Source of the DNA: Parascedosporium putredinis
Taxonomy: Eukaryota; Ascomycota; Sordariomycetes; Microascales; Microascaceae
Assembly: GCA_949357655.1 (NCBI GenBank)
Contig: CASHTG010000001.1
Span: 1,178,001 to 1,242,000 of the forward strand
Reading direction: 5' to 3'
Length of the DNA stretch: 64,000 nt
Of the stretch, positions 9,806 to 22,709 are shown piece by piece (position 1 is the first letter of the stretch; the number at the start of each line of letters is the position of its first letter). A program made the translations under genes and the position numbers. Under the pieces are notes generated by a model. The model made no database searches. It was not told the DNA's origin and saw nothing but the letters and a program-made list of their open reading frames with translations.

Positions 9806-11517
9806 TTAGTCGTGTGAGGTGATGGAACCGCCCCAGAGACTTGGTAGGTCATCCTCCAGGATAGCTGCTCCGGCTGCCTGTAAACGAGCGGCGACAGACT
9901 CCACGTCACCCCAGACGCGCAGGATATTTCCGCCAGCAACTTTGGCAGCATCCTCGTCGCTCACGCCCTGGCGGAGAAGTTCGGCGATCAAGGCGGGGTA
10001 TTTAGAGACGTCTTCGAGTCCCTCGGGGGCCTTGTCGATGCCATCAAAGTCACTCCCTAGACCTACATGATCGAAGCCAATGAGTCTTCCGATGTGCAAG
10101 ATGTGCTTCACGACCTGGTGGATGTTGGAATCCTCCGGCACATCATCTGGGAGGCCGTTCTCGTTGTCCGATCCTTTGCATGCAATGAAGGGGGTTGAAG
10201 TTGACCATGACGAGGAGTTGCGGCCTTTGACGAGCTGCAGAACGTGGTCCTTGACATTGCGTGGGTGGGGGCAAACGCTGTAGGCGGAACTGTGGCTAAA
10301 GATGACGGGAGCTTTGCTTCCTCCCAATCACCCTTGCCGCCAAGAACATGGACCATTGTCTCTTCACTACCAGGGTTGTAAAAGGTACGAGTAAGCGCCA
10401 TGTTCTCACCAGAAAGGAAGGACCCTTCCGGCGAGCGTGAAGGGCAGAGCCAAAAGGTGGGGGTGGGGGAACGAACCTAGTGTGAGCAAGGTCGACAATC
10501 ATGCCCAGCCTATTCATCTCGGCCACAAGACTTTGGCCTTGGGCACTGACGCCATGCCACTTGGGCTCTGCTAGGCGGATGGGGGATTCAACCAGAGCGG
10601 CGTCGGCGTATTTGTTGTGGCAGTTGTGGGTGAGTGTAGCGTACCGGACACCCAAGTCGTAGAACCGGCGGAGATTCGCGACGGAATTTCCAATCTGGTG
10701 GAGGCCCTCGATCCCCAGGGGCGAGATGAGTTGGCCGCGCTTGAAGGCATCGAGGGCGTCACTGGCGCGGATGTTGCCGGAAAATCGCTCGGGATACGCC
10801 TCCCTAAGCCTGGTGGCGAGATCAATCTGCTGCAGAGTGAACTGGACGCCTGTTTGGAGAAGAGATTAGTAGCAAATCCTCTCCCCTTTCCGCATCTTCC
10901 CGGTAGGAAGGCCTAGCAAGCGTAGACGCACTCTCGGCATAGTTCTCGTCGGAGAAGTCATCGCCATCGGCGGGACAGGGAACGAATACGCTCCAAAAGA
11001 AGCCCCCGTTGAGGCCTTTGCGTAGCCGAGGCAGGTCTACATGGCCGTAAAAACCGCCGTTCTCGAACGGGTCGGTAAAATTCTCTTGATAGATGTGGTT
11101 GTTGTAAAGGGCGCGGATCAAGATTGGTATGTCATTGTGACCATCTGTGAGGCAGCGTGAGTAACGTAACAGCTTCGGCCAATCGAGGCACGCGCATCAC
11201 GGCGCCGGGCTTGAACAAGGCATCAAGTTATCAATTTACCTATTAAGGGGGTGTGAGAGGATGGACCGGACTCGGTCATCAATGGAGCTGGAGGCCAGGG
11301 ATGGCCGGTGCTTGGTAGGAAGGACGACATGGTAGTTGTCGGCTACGGGCCTAAACAAGAAACTGATGGAGAGCAAAGAGAATGCTACGGCGATAATTCG
11401 TCTTCTGGTGACGTGCCGGGACTGGAGGAGAGCACTCGCAGCTCCCCGCTTTGTGTCGCTGCCAGACTCGGGCTTTGACGAGAGCGGAAGATAGGACCGA
11501 CGGTCTTTGAAGCGCAT
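9806..11517 (-). CDS. Membrane dipeptidase, peptidase family M19
   Basis: A zinc metallopeptidase of the renal dipeptidase family, hydrolysing dipeptides. The N-terminal exon (to about 11245) encodes a cytosolic head and one membrane span (IIAVAFSLLSISFLF), so the enzyme is probably a type II membrane protein. The M19 signature DGHNDIP opens the second exon (10932-11144). The third (10477-10849) carries RYATLTHNCHNKYAD and IVDLAHT. The last contains APVIFSHSSAYS and the metal-site segment GFDHVGLGSDFDG. Introns are about 11145-11235, 10850-10931 and 10409-10476. Frame breaks occur at a run of five C near 11244, near 10325, and as a compensating pair near 10185-10215 where the second also falls in five C. 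These look like homopolymer errors. Confidence 0.88.
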
Positions 11518-12414
11518 CCTGAACGACGATATTGAGGTGAACGACCTCGATGGTTTTTACGCTAGGGATGTGAAGGGGGTGTTGGCGGGCACACATTCGC
11601 CGGGAGATGAGGACCAATCAAGGTTGTAGGCGATGCCGCAAGAGGAGGGATAGGAGGAATAAGAGGGGGTGAAGGGCTGGGGTTGAGCCGTCTTGAAGAA
11701 AGCGAACTGCTTGTATTAGCAATAATTAGGAGGGGTCTTTTGAAGCCCAAGTTGGACCGCTCCATCCGCTGGAGCGACCAAGGAAGGATTATTAACAAAG
11801 AGCACTGCACAATGAAATGTATGCGGTGAATGATTCATGTCGCAACGGACAACTCTAGCCGGCCCAACCCACCCTGCTCACTACTCGCACTGGATGCCTA
11901 AATTGACACCAATATTTTCGAGGGCTAGGAGCTAGCAGTTGCAGCGGACTCTTTCGTGATGGTGATGGCTATCGTCCAACTTCGGGCACATGGGGCATGT
12001 AGAGATCGGGTGAAATCCACGATTGAGAGAGAGGTGGGGGTTACACAAGAGACACGATTCAGGTCATCTGGGGCATCGCTTGCCCCGGCATACAAATCAA
12101 GGCTTGCGACGGGTGTCTCTGGGTGCAAAGTTTTTGCATACCGCTCCAGCGATGGTTGGCGTTGAAAGCCGACAGGGAGTCCACGCGGAAGATGTTCCCC
12201 CAAGGTGCTGGCAACATCAGTGATTGGCGAGACAAACCTTAACCAACGTTCTAGATGTTGGTGTCTCGAAGGTTCGGCTATTCATGTGTGCTCCTTGCTG
12301 ACATCTACAGGGAGGTCTTGAGTGATCTCATACGGATCTGCAGAATCCACGTCCATGCCATCGTTATGGCATGTTGTTACACAGGAGGTAGAGGAGTCTC
12401 CAAGAGGAGTAATA

Positions 12415-12428
12415 CAATGGATCCATTG
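12415..12428. repeat. Perfect 14-bp palindrome CAATGGATCCATTG
   Basis: The 14 bases equal their own reverse complement. They are followed directly by GATCCATCCATTCGATTGATTCATTG, so the whole 12415-12457 stretch is a cluster of TGGAT/ATCCA and TTGAT/ATCAA words. Similar clusters recur in other intergenic regions. Confidence 0.8.
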
Positions 12429-13774
12429 ATCCATCCATTCGATTGATTCATTGTACGCCGATCAACATGTCGCCCGCCAAAATCCACGCGTTTCTGATTC
12501 CATGCACCCTTGACAGGCCAGCATTTTCCAACCCCGCAGGATTGTTTTAGTAGATGCTGATCGAAATAACCCGCGAGCTATGCATGAGGTGAATGCCCGG
12601 AGGAAATTCAAATATCGGGCAAGGTTCCTGATCTGCACGGATAGAATTGAAGATCTTGGGGTCTTTAATTCTTCCTGAGCCGTTGGGCGCTCAGTCTCAC
12701 GCGGGGTCCTGCCCGAGCCAAGGCGTATGTATCATGGGAGAGAAAAAGAAGGAAGGAGAGAGAGTCTTGACTTCTTTTCTTTTTCTCGCATGTGTTCTTC
12801 AATCGATCTTTTCTTCCTCGCCAAATCTTCAATGTTCATGAGGGTTCCACGGCCTATTTTTAGAGGGTCCATCACCACCAGGCTAGTACCCGACCCGAGC
12901 GCTAACCTCGTGGATCGCAGGCCGCTCGCTCGCCGTTTAGATCCGTCCTCGTCTAATACCTCACCCACGTCCTTTCGAGGCAACAATAGGAACCCAATTT
13001 CTCAAGGACTAGCTACTAGTCAAGTTTTTGCTATTATTCCATGTTGGCCTCAATGACTATTGCCCCAACTTGGCATCAACATCGTTGATTCCTATCAAAT
13101 CTGAGCTTTGGCCCAAAAATGTCGTTCTCCAGGGCCTTGAAAGTCTGCGGCTGCGCCTTATCGGGGGTGGATCCATCAGGGCTGGACTCCACCCCTAATC
13201 CCTACATGTACACTTGATCGATCAATGGATTCTGCATCGTGGATGTCTTGTTCAGGAGGGCTCACAGCACACACATAGTAGTACTTGTCCTTCGTACGCA
13301 ATGGGAAAGGTGCGGGTACATGGGCACCTTGCATTTGTGATGGGGCCCATTGAGATTCGAAACGACCTAGCCTGGTTCTTCAAAGGTCGTCATCAGGCGT
13401 GGCCTGGAGGAGAATACTTTGCGCATCCCAAGATTCATCTGATTTTTCAACAGTTTATAATCGCGCCCCTTATGCAGATAATTCTGCAGGAAATTGGGTA
13501 GGGTCTGCAACTTGCCTTCAAAGTTTGCGCTGGGCAGATATCATCCATCAGCATTCAATCGATGCCGTGCCGCTCAGTGCCAATCGAGAGATGCCCGCCC
13601 GACGGGCAAAGAAGTCGTGGAGCTGACACCCTTGTCTGTCTCCATAGGAACAGGTCAAGAACGTCGAGCTCGGCGCCGGCTGTGCTGGCCTATCCGAAGG
13701 TCGAGTCACATTGGACTCCAGCGGCGGTACCCAGGTACTTCGTACTTGACAAGGAGTGTCAAGGAGTGTAGTGT

Positions 13775-13794
13775 ACATTGATCCTGATCAATGT
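13775..13794. repeat. Inverted repeat with 9-bp arms around GATC
   Basis: ACATTGATC and GATCAATGT are perfect 9-bp arms separated by CT. Just upstream, AAGGAGTGT is present twice in tandem. Function unknown. Confidence 0.75.
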
Positions 13795-14785
13795 TGGCTG
13801 GCTCCCTCCGTAGAGCCAACTTGCAAATTCTGTGTCCGCCTCTCCGACCATTTTTGTGGCTGATAGACTGGAAAAGAACTGGTGCTTTCCCTCTAGGATG
13901 AATGGAAGAGGTTCCCACGTCCCCAGAGGACCTAGAGAAGAGGGGCGTGAGTTGATATTGAGATACTAGAGAGTCATCAAACGACAATGTACGGCTCAAT
14001 CTCGAATACCGTAGTCAGCGGATGCGGCGACGGGGACGACTTGCAAACACGAACACCCAAACACCCACAGCAGCCGCCATCCCATCTCTGGGATTTCCAC
14101 GTAATCAAGGGCATTGACGACATGGGGTAAGGAGGCCATTGGATATTGGCCCCATATGCCCATCTATGGATGTACATGTACTCCGTGCAATCGACCCAGC
14201 CCAGCCTGCACGCACATCCAGACGGATCCATCTCTTCCTTCCCATTGAGTTTCCCCGGCTGCAGGAGGGAGCTGACCCGTCCCTATTCCCCATTCGTGTG
14301 TTTGTCCAGACCCTGTCAGGAAGTCACCTTTGCCTTCCACACCCCGTTTGGTCCCCTTCACTGGCCCTTCTGTCCTGCCCCCAAACTGTGCCTGAATCTA
14401 GCATGCGGCGTCAGATTCTCATGGGCCGAGCAGTAGGGAAAATAATTTCCTCCGTCAACAACAGCCTCGTCTCCTTTCTCCTGCATCACGAAGTTTGAAC
14501 CGCCAAATACACCGACCACCACCTTGCCACCCTCGGTCCTTCCCCCTCCTTTCTTCTTCCAACACGAATCGAAACGATTACGAACGACGAGCTACGATTT
14601 TTACCAGTTTTCGCACTCTCATCTTCTCCCACGATCCTTATTATCCGCATCTTCTCTACCGTGCACCGCAAAGCTGCCTAGAGCGATACCGCTCACCACG
14701 AACCACCCGCCGTTTCTTATCGTCACCTGGAAATTCTAGATTTCGCATCGACACCGCCCCCTTAGCACTGTGCGATTTATTCGCG

Positions 14786-17707
14786 ATGCCGGGCTTCGCA
14801 GATTCGTTCTGGTCTACCGACTATGCGGCAGGTGCGTCAGCGTCAAACAGGGCTTTCCCCTTTTCCCTTTCCCTTTGCCCTATAGCTTGCCTATCATGAC
14901 CGTACATCTGCCCACGTATGCTTGGCCTGCCTTGCTAACTTGACCTATCTTCCCCACCCTACAGGCCTCGGTGTGTTATTTGGCAAGCTCCAGCAAGGCG
15001 TCTTGGAGAATCGACAGATCCTCACCGTTGCGCGGCTACGAGCTGAGGCCGAAGATGTCTACGGTCAGCGATTAGCAGACATTTCTCCAGTTGCCGACAA
15101 GATTAGCGGTGGATTCAGCAGAGATGATGGAGCTAGCGTTCGCAAGGTGGGGATCCAACGTGTGCACCGAGGAGGCGCGGGGTTGCTGCCGACGCAGCGT
15201 TAGACGTGAACGAGATGGCTAATCAGCACGCAATGCTTTTTTATTGACAGGCCTACGAGGGTGTCCGCTCCAACATGGATGATGCCGGCAAGTCCCACAA
15301 GAAGATTGCCCAGAATATTCGAGACCTCGTCGTGAATCCCTTCTCGAGATGGTGCGACGCCCACGAATCCCGCCTACAAGACTCTCAAGACGAGCTTCAG
15401 TCGCGCATCAAGGCCCACGACAGACAGTTCGAAGCCGTCAAGAAACTCAGAAGCAACTATCTCAACAAATGCCGGTTGGTCGAGGACCTCGAGGAGGAAA
15501 ACAAACTGGCGTTCCAGGATCCTGAGACGAGTCCAAAAGTTGCCACGATTCCGGAGATCAAAGTGGACGCCGAGCCCCAGCCAGCGCCCGGCGCGGCCGC
15601 CCCGACGAGGAGCCAGAGGAAGAGGTCTTCGAGATCGGCGACGAAGTTTATGGACCCGAACAGATTAGGAAAATTCTTTCCCACATGCTCACCACGATCA
15701 AGCTCGGCGAGACCAAGATTCCTATCCTCGGCACCTACCAAAATACCTCTGCCGGTACCGACATTGTAGAGTATCTTCAACGGCACATGGGTACTTCGAG
15801 CATAAGCTATGCCGAGCGTATCGGCCAGGATCTAGTAACGAGCGGCTTCCTCCGCTTGGTCGGCAACGTTGGCAACACCTTTGCCAACAGCTCCAGGATG
15901 TTTTACCAGTGGCGCCCCAAGGCCTTCAAGCTTTCGGGTGTGCCCGAGAAGAAGCTCCCTACTTCGAGGACCATGTCTTTCCCCGTCTCGGATGGCTCCG
16001 ATTCCCCGTTGTGGGTGCTGTCAGCGAGTACCTGTCCAACTGGAATGTTCTCAACAACCAACACCCCAACGAGACTCCTGCCCAAAGCTCCAGCGCGAGG
16101 CGCGCGAGTCCGACGACAGGTACAAGGCCGGCGTGCAGAAGTTGGACGAAATGCGGTGCGAGCTTGAGGAAGCCATCATTCTTCACCTCAAGTTCCTCGA
16201 GCGGTGCGAGCTGGATCGTCTAAAGGCCGTCAAAACCGTCCTCCTCGACTTCTCTGGGACCGTGAGCAACGTCATTCCCAGCCTTCAGTCCGCCGTGGAC
16301 AACATGATGCTCTTCCAAGAGGCCGTACAGCCCGCCAGCGATCTCCGCTATCTCATCGAAAACTACCGCACCGGGAACTTCGCCCCCAAGGTCGTTGTCT
16401 ACGGCAACTACTATAACAAGGTGGACCAGCAGACATTTGGCGTGGACCTAGAGGCCCGGGCTACCGCCGACAAGAAGCGTGTACCCGTCATCGTCACTAC
16501 AATTCTCACCTACCTTGACAATTGCTATCCGGAGCTCGAAGACGATGCTACCATGCGCAATGTGTGGCTAGCCGACGTGCCCCTCACCCAAACACACAAG
16601 TTGCGCGCGAGGGTCAATGACGGCAAGCCCGTCTCTCCCGAGGTGTTTGCCGACTTTGACGTTGCGACGGTCGCAAGCTTGTTGAAGCTGTACCTTCTCG
16701 AACTACCCGGTAAGTAGCTCAGCCCGGCCTCTCCAAATATTTTTTTCTTTTTTTTTCCTTTTGAGCGTGACACTAACCGTGCACTGCCTTGTAGACTCTC
16801 TGATATCTTCTCACGTCTACGAAATTGTCAGGACCATCTACGCTACCACTTCCCAGGAAACCAGCGATGCGGCGCGCATCTCGGTGCTCCAGCAGACGCT
16901 CTCTCAGCTGCGACTTTCTAATATCGCGACGCTTGATGCCTGCATGAACCACTTTACTCGTCTCATCGACCTCACCTCGGCCGACGAGACCTACGTAACC
17001 ACCCTGGCTACCAACATTGCTTCGTGCATTCTCCGCCCCAAGACGGAAACGTCCCTCACCCTAGAAGAGAAGCACTCGTACCGCCTCATCCGAGACCTCT
17101 TCGCCCACAAGGATGCCATCTTCAACGAGCTCAAGCGCATGTCCACCCCCGGATACTCGGGCTCGCTCGGTCGGTCAGCACCTCGACCGCGGGCCATCAG
17201 CACCGACGAGAGCAACCGCAAGGCGCACATGGAAGAGCGCAACAGGCTCCTTCTTGAGAAATCTGGCGCCACTCCGGGAAGCAGCCGCAGCCGGGCCACC
17301 AGCCCTGCTCCTGGGCCCCGAGGCCACAGGCGCGACCGCTCTACCGGTGGCCCTGACACGCGCTTCCCCATCGCCAGCCCCACCGCTGCCACCGACCGTC
17401 ACCGCTCCAGCCTCGGAAGCGGTGTTGGCTTCAAGAGACAGTCCCTCGAGGTGCCGGGATCGGAGGGCACGGGCTCCCCGTTGAGACTGCGCCAACTAAC
17501 GGTGCACCCAGCGCCGAAAGCTTCGCTGCGAGAACGGAGATCGCTCACGACTCCCCCATTGAGAAGCGCAACAGCTTGTCTCGAACAGGAGCTCGCTTTT
17601 CGTCTGGGAGGCGTCTGCCCGCGGTCGGGCCTGACTCTCCCCGGCAGCGCACTGATAGCCTCAACCACCGGGCTGTAACGCTCGAGGACCGCCCGTTCCG
17701 TGACTGA
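14786..17707 (+). CDS. F-BAR / DEP / RhoGAP-fold protein (Rgd2-like)
   Basis: A membrane-curving, Rho-family regulator of the budding yeast Rgd2 type. Exons: 14786-14831, 14965-15146, 15251-16709, 16795-17707; about 866 residues. The F-BAR begins at MPGFADSFWSTDYAAGLGVLF. A DEP domain lies inside it (from EQIRKILSHMLTTIKLGETK to MFYQWRPKAF), as in Rgd2. The second half of the F-BAR helices follows. The RhoGAP-like domain runs from about VPVIVTTILTYLDN to RLIRDLFAHKDAIF. The place where canonical RhoGAPs have the arginine finger (GIFRVSG) reads NVWLADVPL, without Arg. The tail is Ser/Arg/Pro-rich. Frame breaks near 15600, 15950, 16085 and 17485 look like indels; after the last the true C-terminus ends DRPFRD at 17707. 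Confidence 0.85.
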
Positions 17708-18902
17708 GCCTGATTTTACGAGAAACGTTCTCACAACTGATGTGTATGAGTGATGTGATGGGCTTTCTCTCCTTGATTCTTGGTTTCTCTATTCCTCACG
17801 TTACCCCTGGGATAGGAGGGGGTGAAGGAGGGCGGAAATCCGGTGTCGTGTGTTGTCTTTTTGTTGGTTAATCGTTTTACTTCCATCTATGTTCAACATT
17901 GTTCTCGCACACTCATTCCGGACCGCGGCATCACGGCTCACCCAGCTACAATATTTTCTTTGTTTTAATCGGAATCTATGAATGCCCCGACTCGAAGGGA
18001 ATCAGCATCAAGGATGGGATGGATGTATAGAGGGACCTAAGTCTTCTGTTTCGCCTTGTACCGGACCGCTCAACCCCTCCCTCCATTTGCTGCATTCTTC
18101 CTCCAATCTCTTTTGTCATGTTTTGAGGGAGAGGCCGTGGTAGATGTTGTATGAAGCAAACACCCAGGCACCAAGTAGCAGGGCTGTGCTCACGAGTAGT
18201 CTTTTAAAACAATGATGTGGATCGAGATGGGCTGACAGGCAAGGAAGACCGGAAAGCGGGAGCTGCGAGAACAGGGGCGGTGATTATATATATACCCTTG
18301 CTCCTCTCTCCCTCACACACCCTCTTTCTTAATGGATTCCTTCTTCTTGTTTCTTTTTCCATAGAAACTTGTCCATCTCTCCCTTTCGTTTTTTTCTTCT
18401 TCTTTTTCTTAACTCTCAACTTGGCCTTGATCAATGTATGGTAGCGTCCAGTACAAGCCCAAACATTTGACCCCCACTATCAGCCCTTTTCGAATATCGC
18501 ATGCTCCCCGTTACTTAAAACAACGGTTTCCGTGACTTGGTGAGTATATAGAGAGAGTGTGTGTGTGTGCGTGTGTGTTCGTATGTGTTTTCATCGTCGC
18601 AAATTCATCCACGCCTCTTTTGATTGCCGCTGTACTCCCTTCATGGGAGCAAGCCTATATATATATATATATATATATATACCTGTGGCGTGCCAATACC
18701 ATTGATTGTTCTTCGTCCGTCCCCGCCCGGGCAAATAAGCCAATTTCGATCGACTATCCCATGCTACATGCATTGTAGATAAAGACTTGCCAGACAACAA
18801 CTAATTCTCTCGCGGCGCGGCCCTACGCCCTGGAACGTTTTTATTTTATTTACGTTGCCTACTAGCTATCGCTTTTTGTCTTCCTCCACCCTGCGTGGCC
18901 CA
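17708..18902. other. Convergent 3' intergenic region with microsatellites
   Basis: 3' flanks of the F-BAR gene (+) and AP-3 delta (-). It contains a GT repeat at about 18556-18580, an AT repeat at about 18657-18681, and T/C-rich tracts. No coding evidence. Confidence 0.55.
18657..18681. repeat. (AT)n microsatellite
   Basis: Uninterrupted alternating TA over about 25 bases in the AP-3 delta 3' flank. Confidence 0.9.
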
Positions 18903-21900
18903 TCATTCCTGAATCTCCACGGGTGGTCGCGCCTTCTTCTTCTTTTTCCTCACCACAACCACGGCGTCGTCATCGCCCCCGCTTCTACGCCGTTGCCACC
19001 GCCGCTGGCAGGCCCGGCCTCGGCGCCGGGGCCCTCTACCGCGGGCACCTTCTTCTTCTTCTTTGTAGCGACGCCGTCCTTCTTGGTCCCCTTCTTCACC
19101 TTCTTCTTCACCACAGTCCCTTCCAGGTCCACACCCTGGGCAACCTGTATCCTTTCATTTGCGCGTTGCATTTCCAGCCGCAGCCTCTCTACTTCCTTCA
19201 TGGCTTTCGCCATCTCCTCGTCGTCTTTCACCCGGGCGTCCTCCGTCGGCGCACCTGCTTCTAGACTAAGGGAGCCGATACCCGACGAGCTGACCTTAAG
19301 GATAGAAGACGAGTTCTTGGACCGTCCGCGGCTAGGCCGTCCCGATTTGACCGAACCCTCTTCCGAATCAAACGTCCGCGGCGTCGACCGCCCGCTTCCG
19401 CTAAGGGTCTCATCCTGCGCGACGACGATTTGTTGACGAACCTTGGATGGCGCGGTCTGAGGGTGTCTTGACGTAGCTGACGAGGACGTCCCGGCGGCAA
19501 GCTTGTCGATGTCAAGCTGCATTATAGGAATGGCGTCAATGTCTAAATCCGGACCGTTGGTCGACTGCAAAATGTTGTGGATCGGCGTCGACGAGTTGCC
19601 GCCACCACCAGCGCCACCGATATAGAATGGGTCATCTCGTGTCCTCTCCATCCGCTCTGCCCGCCGCCTTGCTACTATATCCGCGTCAAGGTAGCTGTCT
19701 TCGCTAGCTTGCTGATACGAGCTCGTAAATTCCTCCGGAGCTTCGCCCAGCCGAGAGATTGCCGGCGCGACCACAGTCTCTGACGAGATGGACGTCGCCG
19801 CGAGTTTCTGATAGTAGTATGTTGAAAAGTCATCGCTCTCCTCGCCCTTGAGATAGGGTAGATCCGCGTCGCCCAACAGTCGCTCGAGGTCGGGGTGGAT
19901 GGGATCTTCTAGATTGAGGCCGTCGGGGAGGGGGACGTTGGATTGCGCACCTATTGCCACCGAATTAAGCTCCCATCCCGTGAAGAGTGACGGGATAGCC
20001 TGCGTCAGGAGGAGGGGAGGGTCCTGTTGCGTCTCGTCGGTCGAGGGGGATGTCCGGAGACGGCTTCAGACGTGAGCTTGAGGAGCTCCACGAATTCAAC
20101 AGAACGTTCTTGGACCTCGAGGTTAGGGTGCTGGGTCAAGGGTTCGAACGCATCAATGACCCGCGCCATCAGCAGAGAGACGCTGCTTTTGCGCTCAGCC
20201 GTCCATGGCTGATACTGGTCCCCCGCCATGAGAGCAAAGATTTTGGCGGTAGCTTGGATGCAGGTGATGAGGATGATGGGGGAGGATGCTCTGGGGATGA
20301 GCTGGAGGATGGATCCCAGGGTGGCATCCGGAGATGCGAGCGACGTCGCGTACTCGCCCAGTAGCCACGCGATCGACTTCAGCGCAGCCGAAGAGATGGA
20401 AATTTCGTGGGGAATATCTTGCAGCAGCTGCTGAATGATGAGATCGGCGGCGCGAACGGCGGAACCCCTCATAGCCTTGACCTTGACGGCGACATTCCTC
20501 AGCTCGTCTCCTATGACTTCGGCCACATCTACAGCCGCGGAATGGCTTGCCGGTAGGTACGGGTCCTGGTCCGAGGTCCGCGGAGTCGGGGCTAGGCGGA
20601 CAAGCTGTGTTAATACATCAATGTACCAATCGAAATCGAATATACTGCTGTAGTTGTTCTGGGAACACATCTTCAATATCCTGCCAATGATATCTATCAG
20701 ATAGTCCTCGGGAAGCAAAGACTCGCTGCTCGTGGAATCCCGCGGGGAATCGCTGTTTGGTTCATCGTCCGAATCCCCGTTCCACCCCTCGGCCTGTTTG
20801 GCAGCGGCACCTTGCGTTTGCTTGGGGGCTGGGAAACCCGTAGCTGCTTCATTAGCCTGCTGACCACGGACAGCAGATTATCCGAGGAAACCATGCCCTG
20901 CACAAGGTCGAGTGCCTTGATACGAATCGTGATATCAGGGCTGTCAATACACTCCAGAATCACATCCTCCTGCTGAGAAACGAGGAAAGGGTGAGTGACG
21001 ACGATCTTGTTGAAGGCAAGAAGCGCGACATATTTTACTAAAAGAAGGGGGTCAGCCAGTCGCTCGGAAGTGGGCAAAAATGTCCTCGACGTCGTTTTCT
21101 ATAGCAAACATACAATTTGGGTCGCCATCGACCAATATCATGCTCCTCAGCTTGTCGACGCAAAGGGAGGCAATCTCCTCTCTTCCCGATATGTCATCGG
21201 CGCTGCCAAGGATACCGCCCTGTATGATGCCGTTGATACATTCGTAGAGCAGGGACATGGCAGGTGTGGTACGGATGATCTCTGTTAGGGGCGGTAGCAG
21301 CTTGCGCACGAGGCGGGGCTCTAGGGGGTGAGAGTGGCAAACTAGGAACGGCGCATTAGCCCAACGCCCAAGTAGAGGACTAAATAAGATGACCCAAACG
21401 CTGGAATGACGCCGCATCACTCCAGCACTCTGGCACTCACCAGCTTTATAAGCTTGATAGCCATCCAGTTGTTTCCTCCGTCAACGAGGAGCTCAAAGAG
21501 TCGAGGGGCAAGAGGCAAGAAGTCGTGAGGCCGCCGCCAACCTAGCTCGCATATGACGTTGACGATAGCGGCGGTAACACTAGGATCTTCGTCCTTATCC
21601 ATCAGACGCTCCTTGATTCTAGGCCAGGCGGCAAGCAGAGTCTCTGGGTACACGAGCGCAAGGCGGTAAAGGGTGATGATGGTTTTCTTGCGGACATTCG
21701 GGTGGGAGTGGCCGAGGCGGGTGAGCATTTCGGTCTGGACGGAAAGGGCCAGGGAAGGTGTGATGAGGTGAGGAAGTGTTATAATCGGGAGGGACATGAC
21801 GGGAATCGCGGTCGCGGATAGATCCTATGCATCGCACCACGGTGTTAGCCTCTTGACGGGGAAGCGCAGCGGTCGAGACGAAAGCGACCTCTCGCCGCTC

Positions 21901-22709
21901 AAGGCGTAGCCACACACCTTTTTCAAGAGATTAGTCGCCAACATGAGGACTTCGGTATCGGGTCGAAAGCTCTGGGCGGCGCCTAGATATCCCACTCGCT
22001 TCTGGTGGTATTTCGGTGAGGACATGACCTCGAGGACATGGAACGACGCCCAGGACATGTCGTGGCCCACCATCTCGAGGTAGATGAGCTTGATCAGGGC
22101 CGTGGCCTTGAGGTCTAGCGAAACAGACAAGGTTTTCGTATCAGCGGCCAAGGTCTACAAGCTCGAGAAAGCGGAGGGGGAGGGGAGGGGCCGGGAGACT
22201 GGAGACTGGAGAAATTTCCTACCCATGTCGGCGCTCCGAATTTCGGTGCGACATTCTTTGAGGCAGTTTTGAATATACTCGCGCTCATTGCCCTTGTGGT
22301 TCCTCAAACCTCGAATGAGGTCGTAGAGCGACTTCTCGAACCTATTCTAGCTGGTTAGGGAGCTGCGCAGTGCAGGGGGTGGGGAGCTTCGCCAGCAAGA
22401 CGCAACGCACATTGCGGCGAGGTGATGCCCCACGTGGGGTCGTTCTCGTCGGTTCGCGTGCTCGGTGAGGGGCGCTGGAAAGCGGGCGGGAGGGAAGGAT
22501 TTGGTCGAGGATGCTAGGGAAAGGTCTCGAGTGGGCAGCTCATAGTCATACGCAGCAGCTCGGGTGCCGTATGGGGGAACTATTTGCTAGCTTGGACGAG
22601 GAACCCGCGGGCAGTCCCAAGGGGGTCGCAAGGCAAGACACGATGGCTGGCGGGTTGAGGTTGGCAGTAGTGGGAGTAGTGGCAGTGACGAATGGACCGA
22701 TGGTGACAT
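18903..22709 (-). CDS. APL5: AP-3 complex subunit delta
   Basis: Large subunit of the AP-3 adaptor, which carries cargo such as alkaline phosphatase and Vam3 from Golgi to vacuole. An N-terminal adaptin trunk of HEAT-like repeats is clear: FEKSLYDLIRGLRNHKGNE, GHDMSWASFHVLEVMSSPKY, NVRKKTIITLYRLALVYPE, LKYVALLAFNKIVVTHPF, DFDWYIDVLTQLVRLAP. The C-terminal third has a coiled-coil and ends in a Lys-rich block (RKKKKKARPPVEIQE). Introns include about 22115-22222 (joining ADM to DLKATAL), about 21039-21112, and others near 21300-21430. Upstream of FEKSL an exon encodes TDENDPTWGITSP; the start is uncertain, with the ATG at 22709 a candidate. Frame breaks near 18975, 20040, 20830 and 22470-22550 mostly coincide with G/C runs. 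Confidence 0.88.

Larger units (their letters stand above)
11518..14785. other. Gene-free intergenic region (3.3 kb)
   Basis: No frame here has fungal-protein-like composition or a coherent exon structure. It contains two short perfect palindromes built on GATC (listed separately). The right end is pyrimidine-rich 5' flank of the F-BAR/RhoGAP gene. Confidence 0.5.

Noticed and set aside
21039..21112. Apparent frameshift inside AP-3 delta
   Set aside because: A GTATGT donor and TTTTAG acceptor join DPN to LKYVALLAFN exactly, so this is an intron and not an indel.
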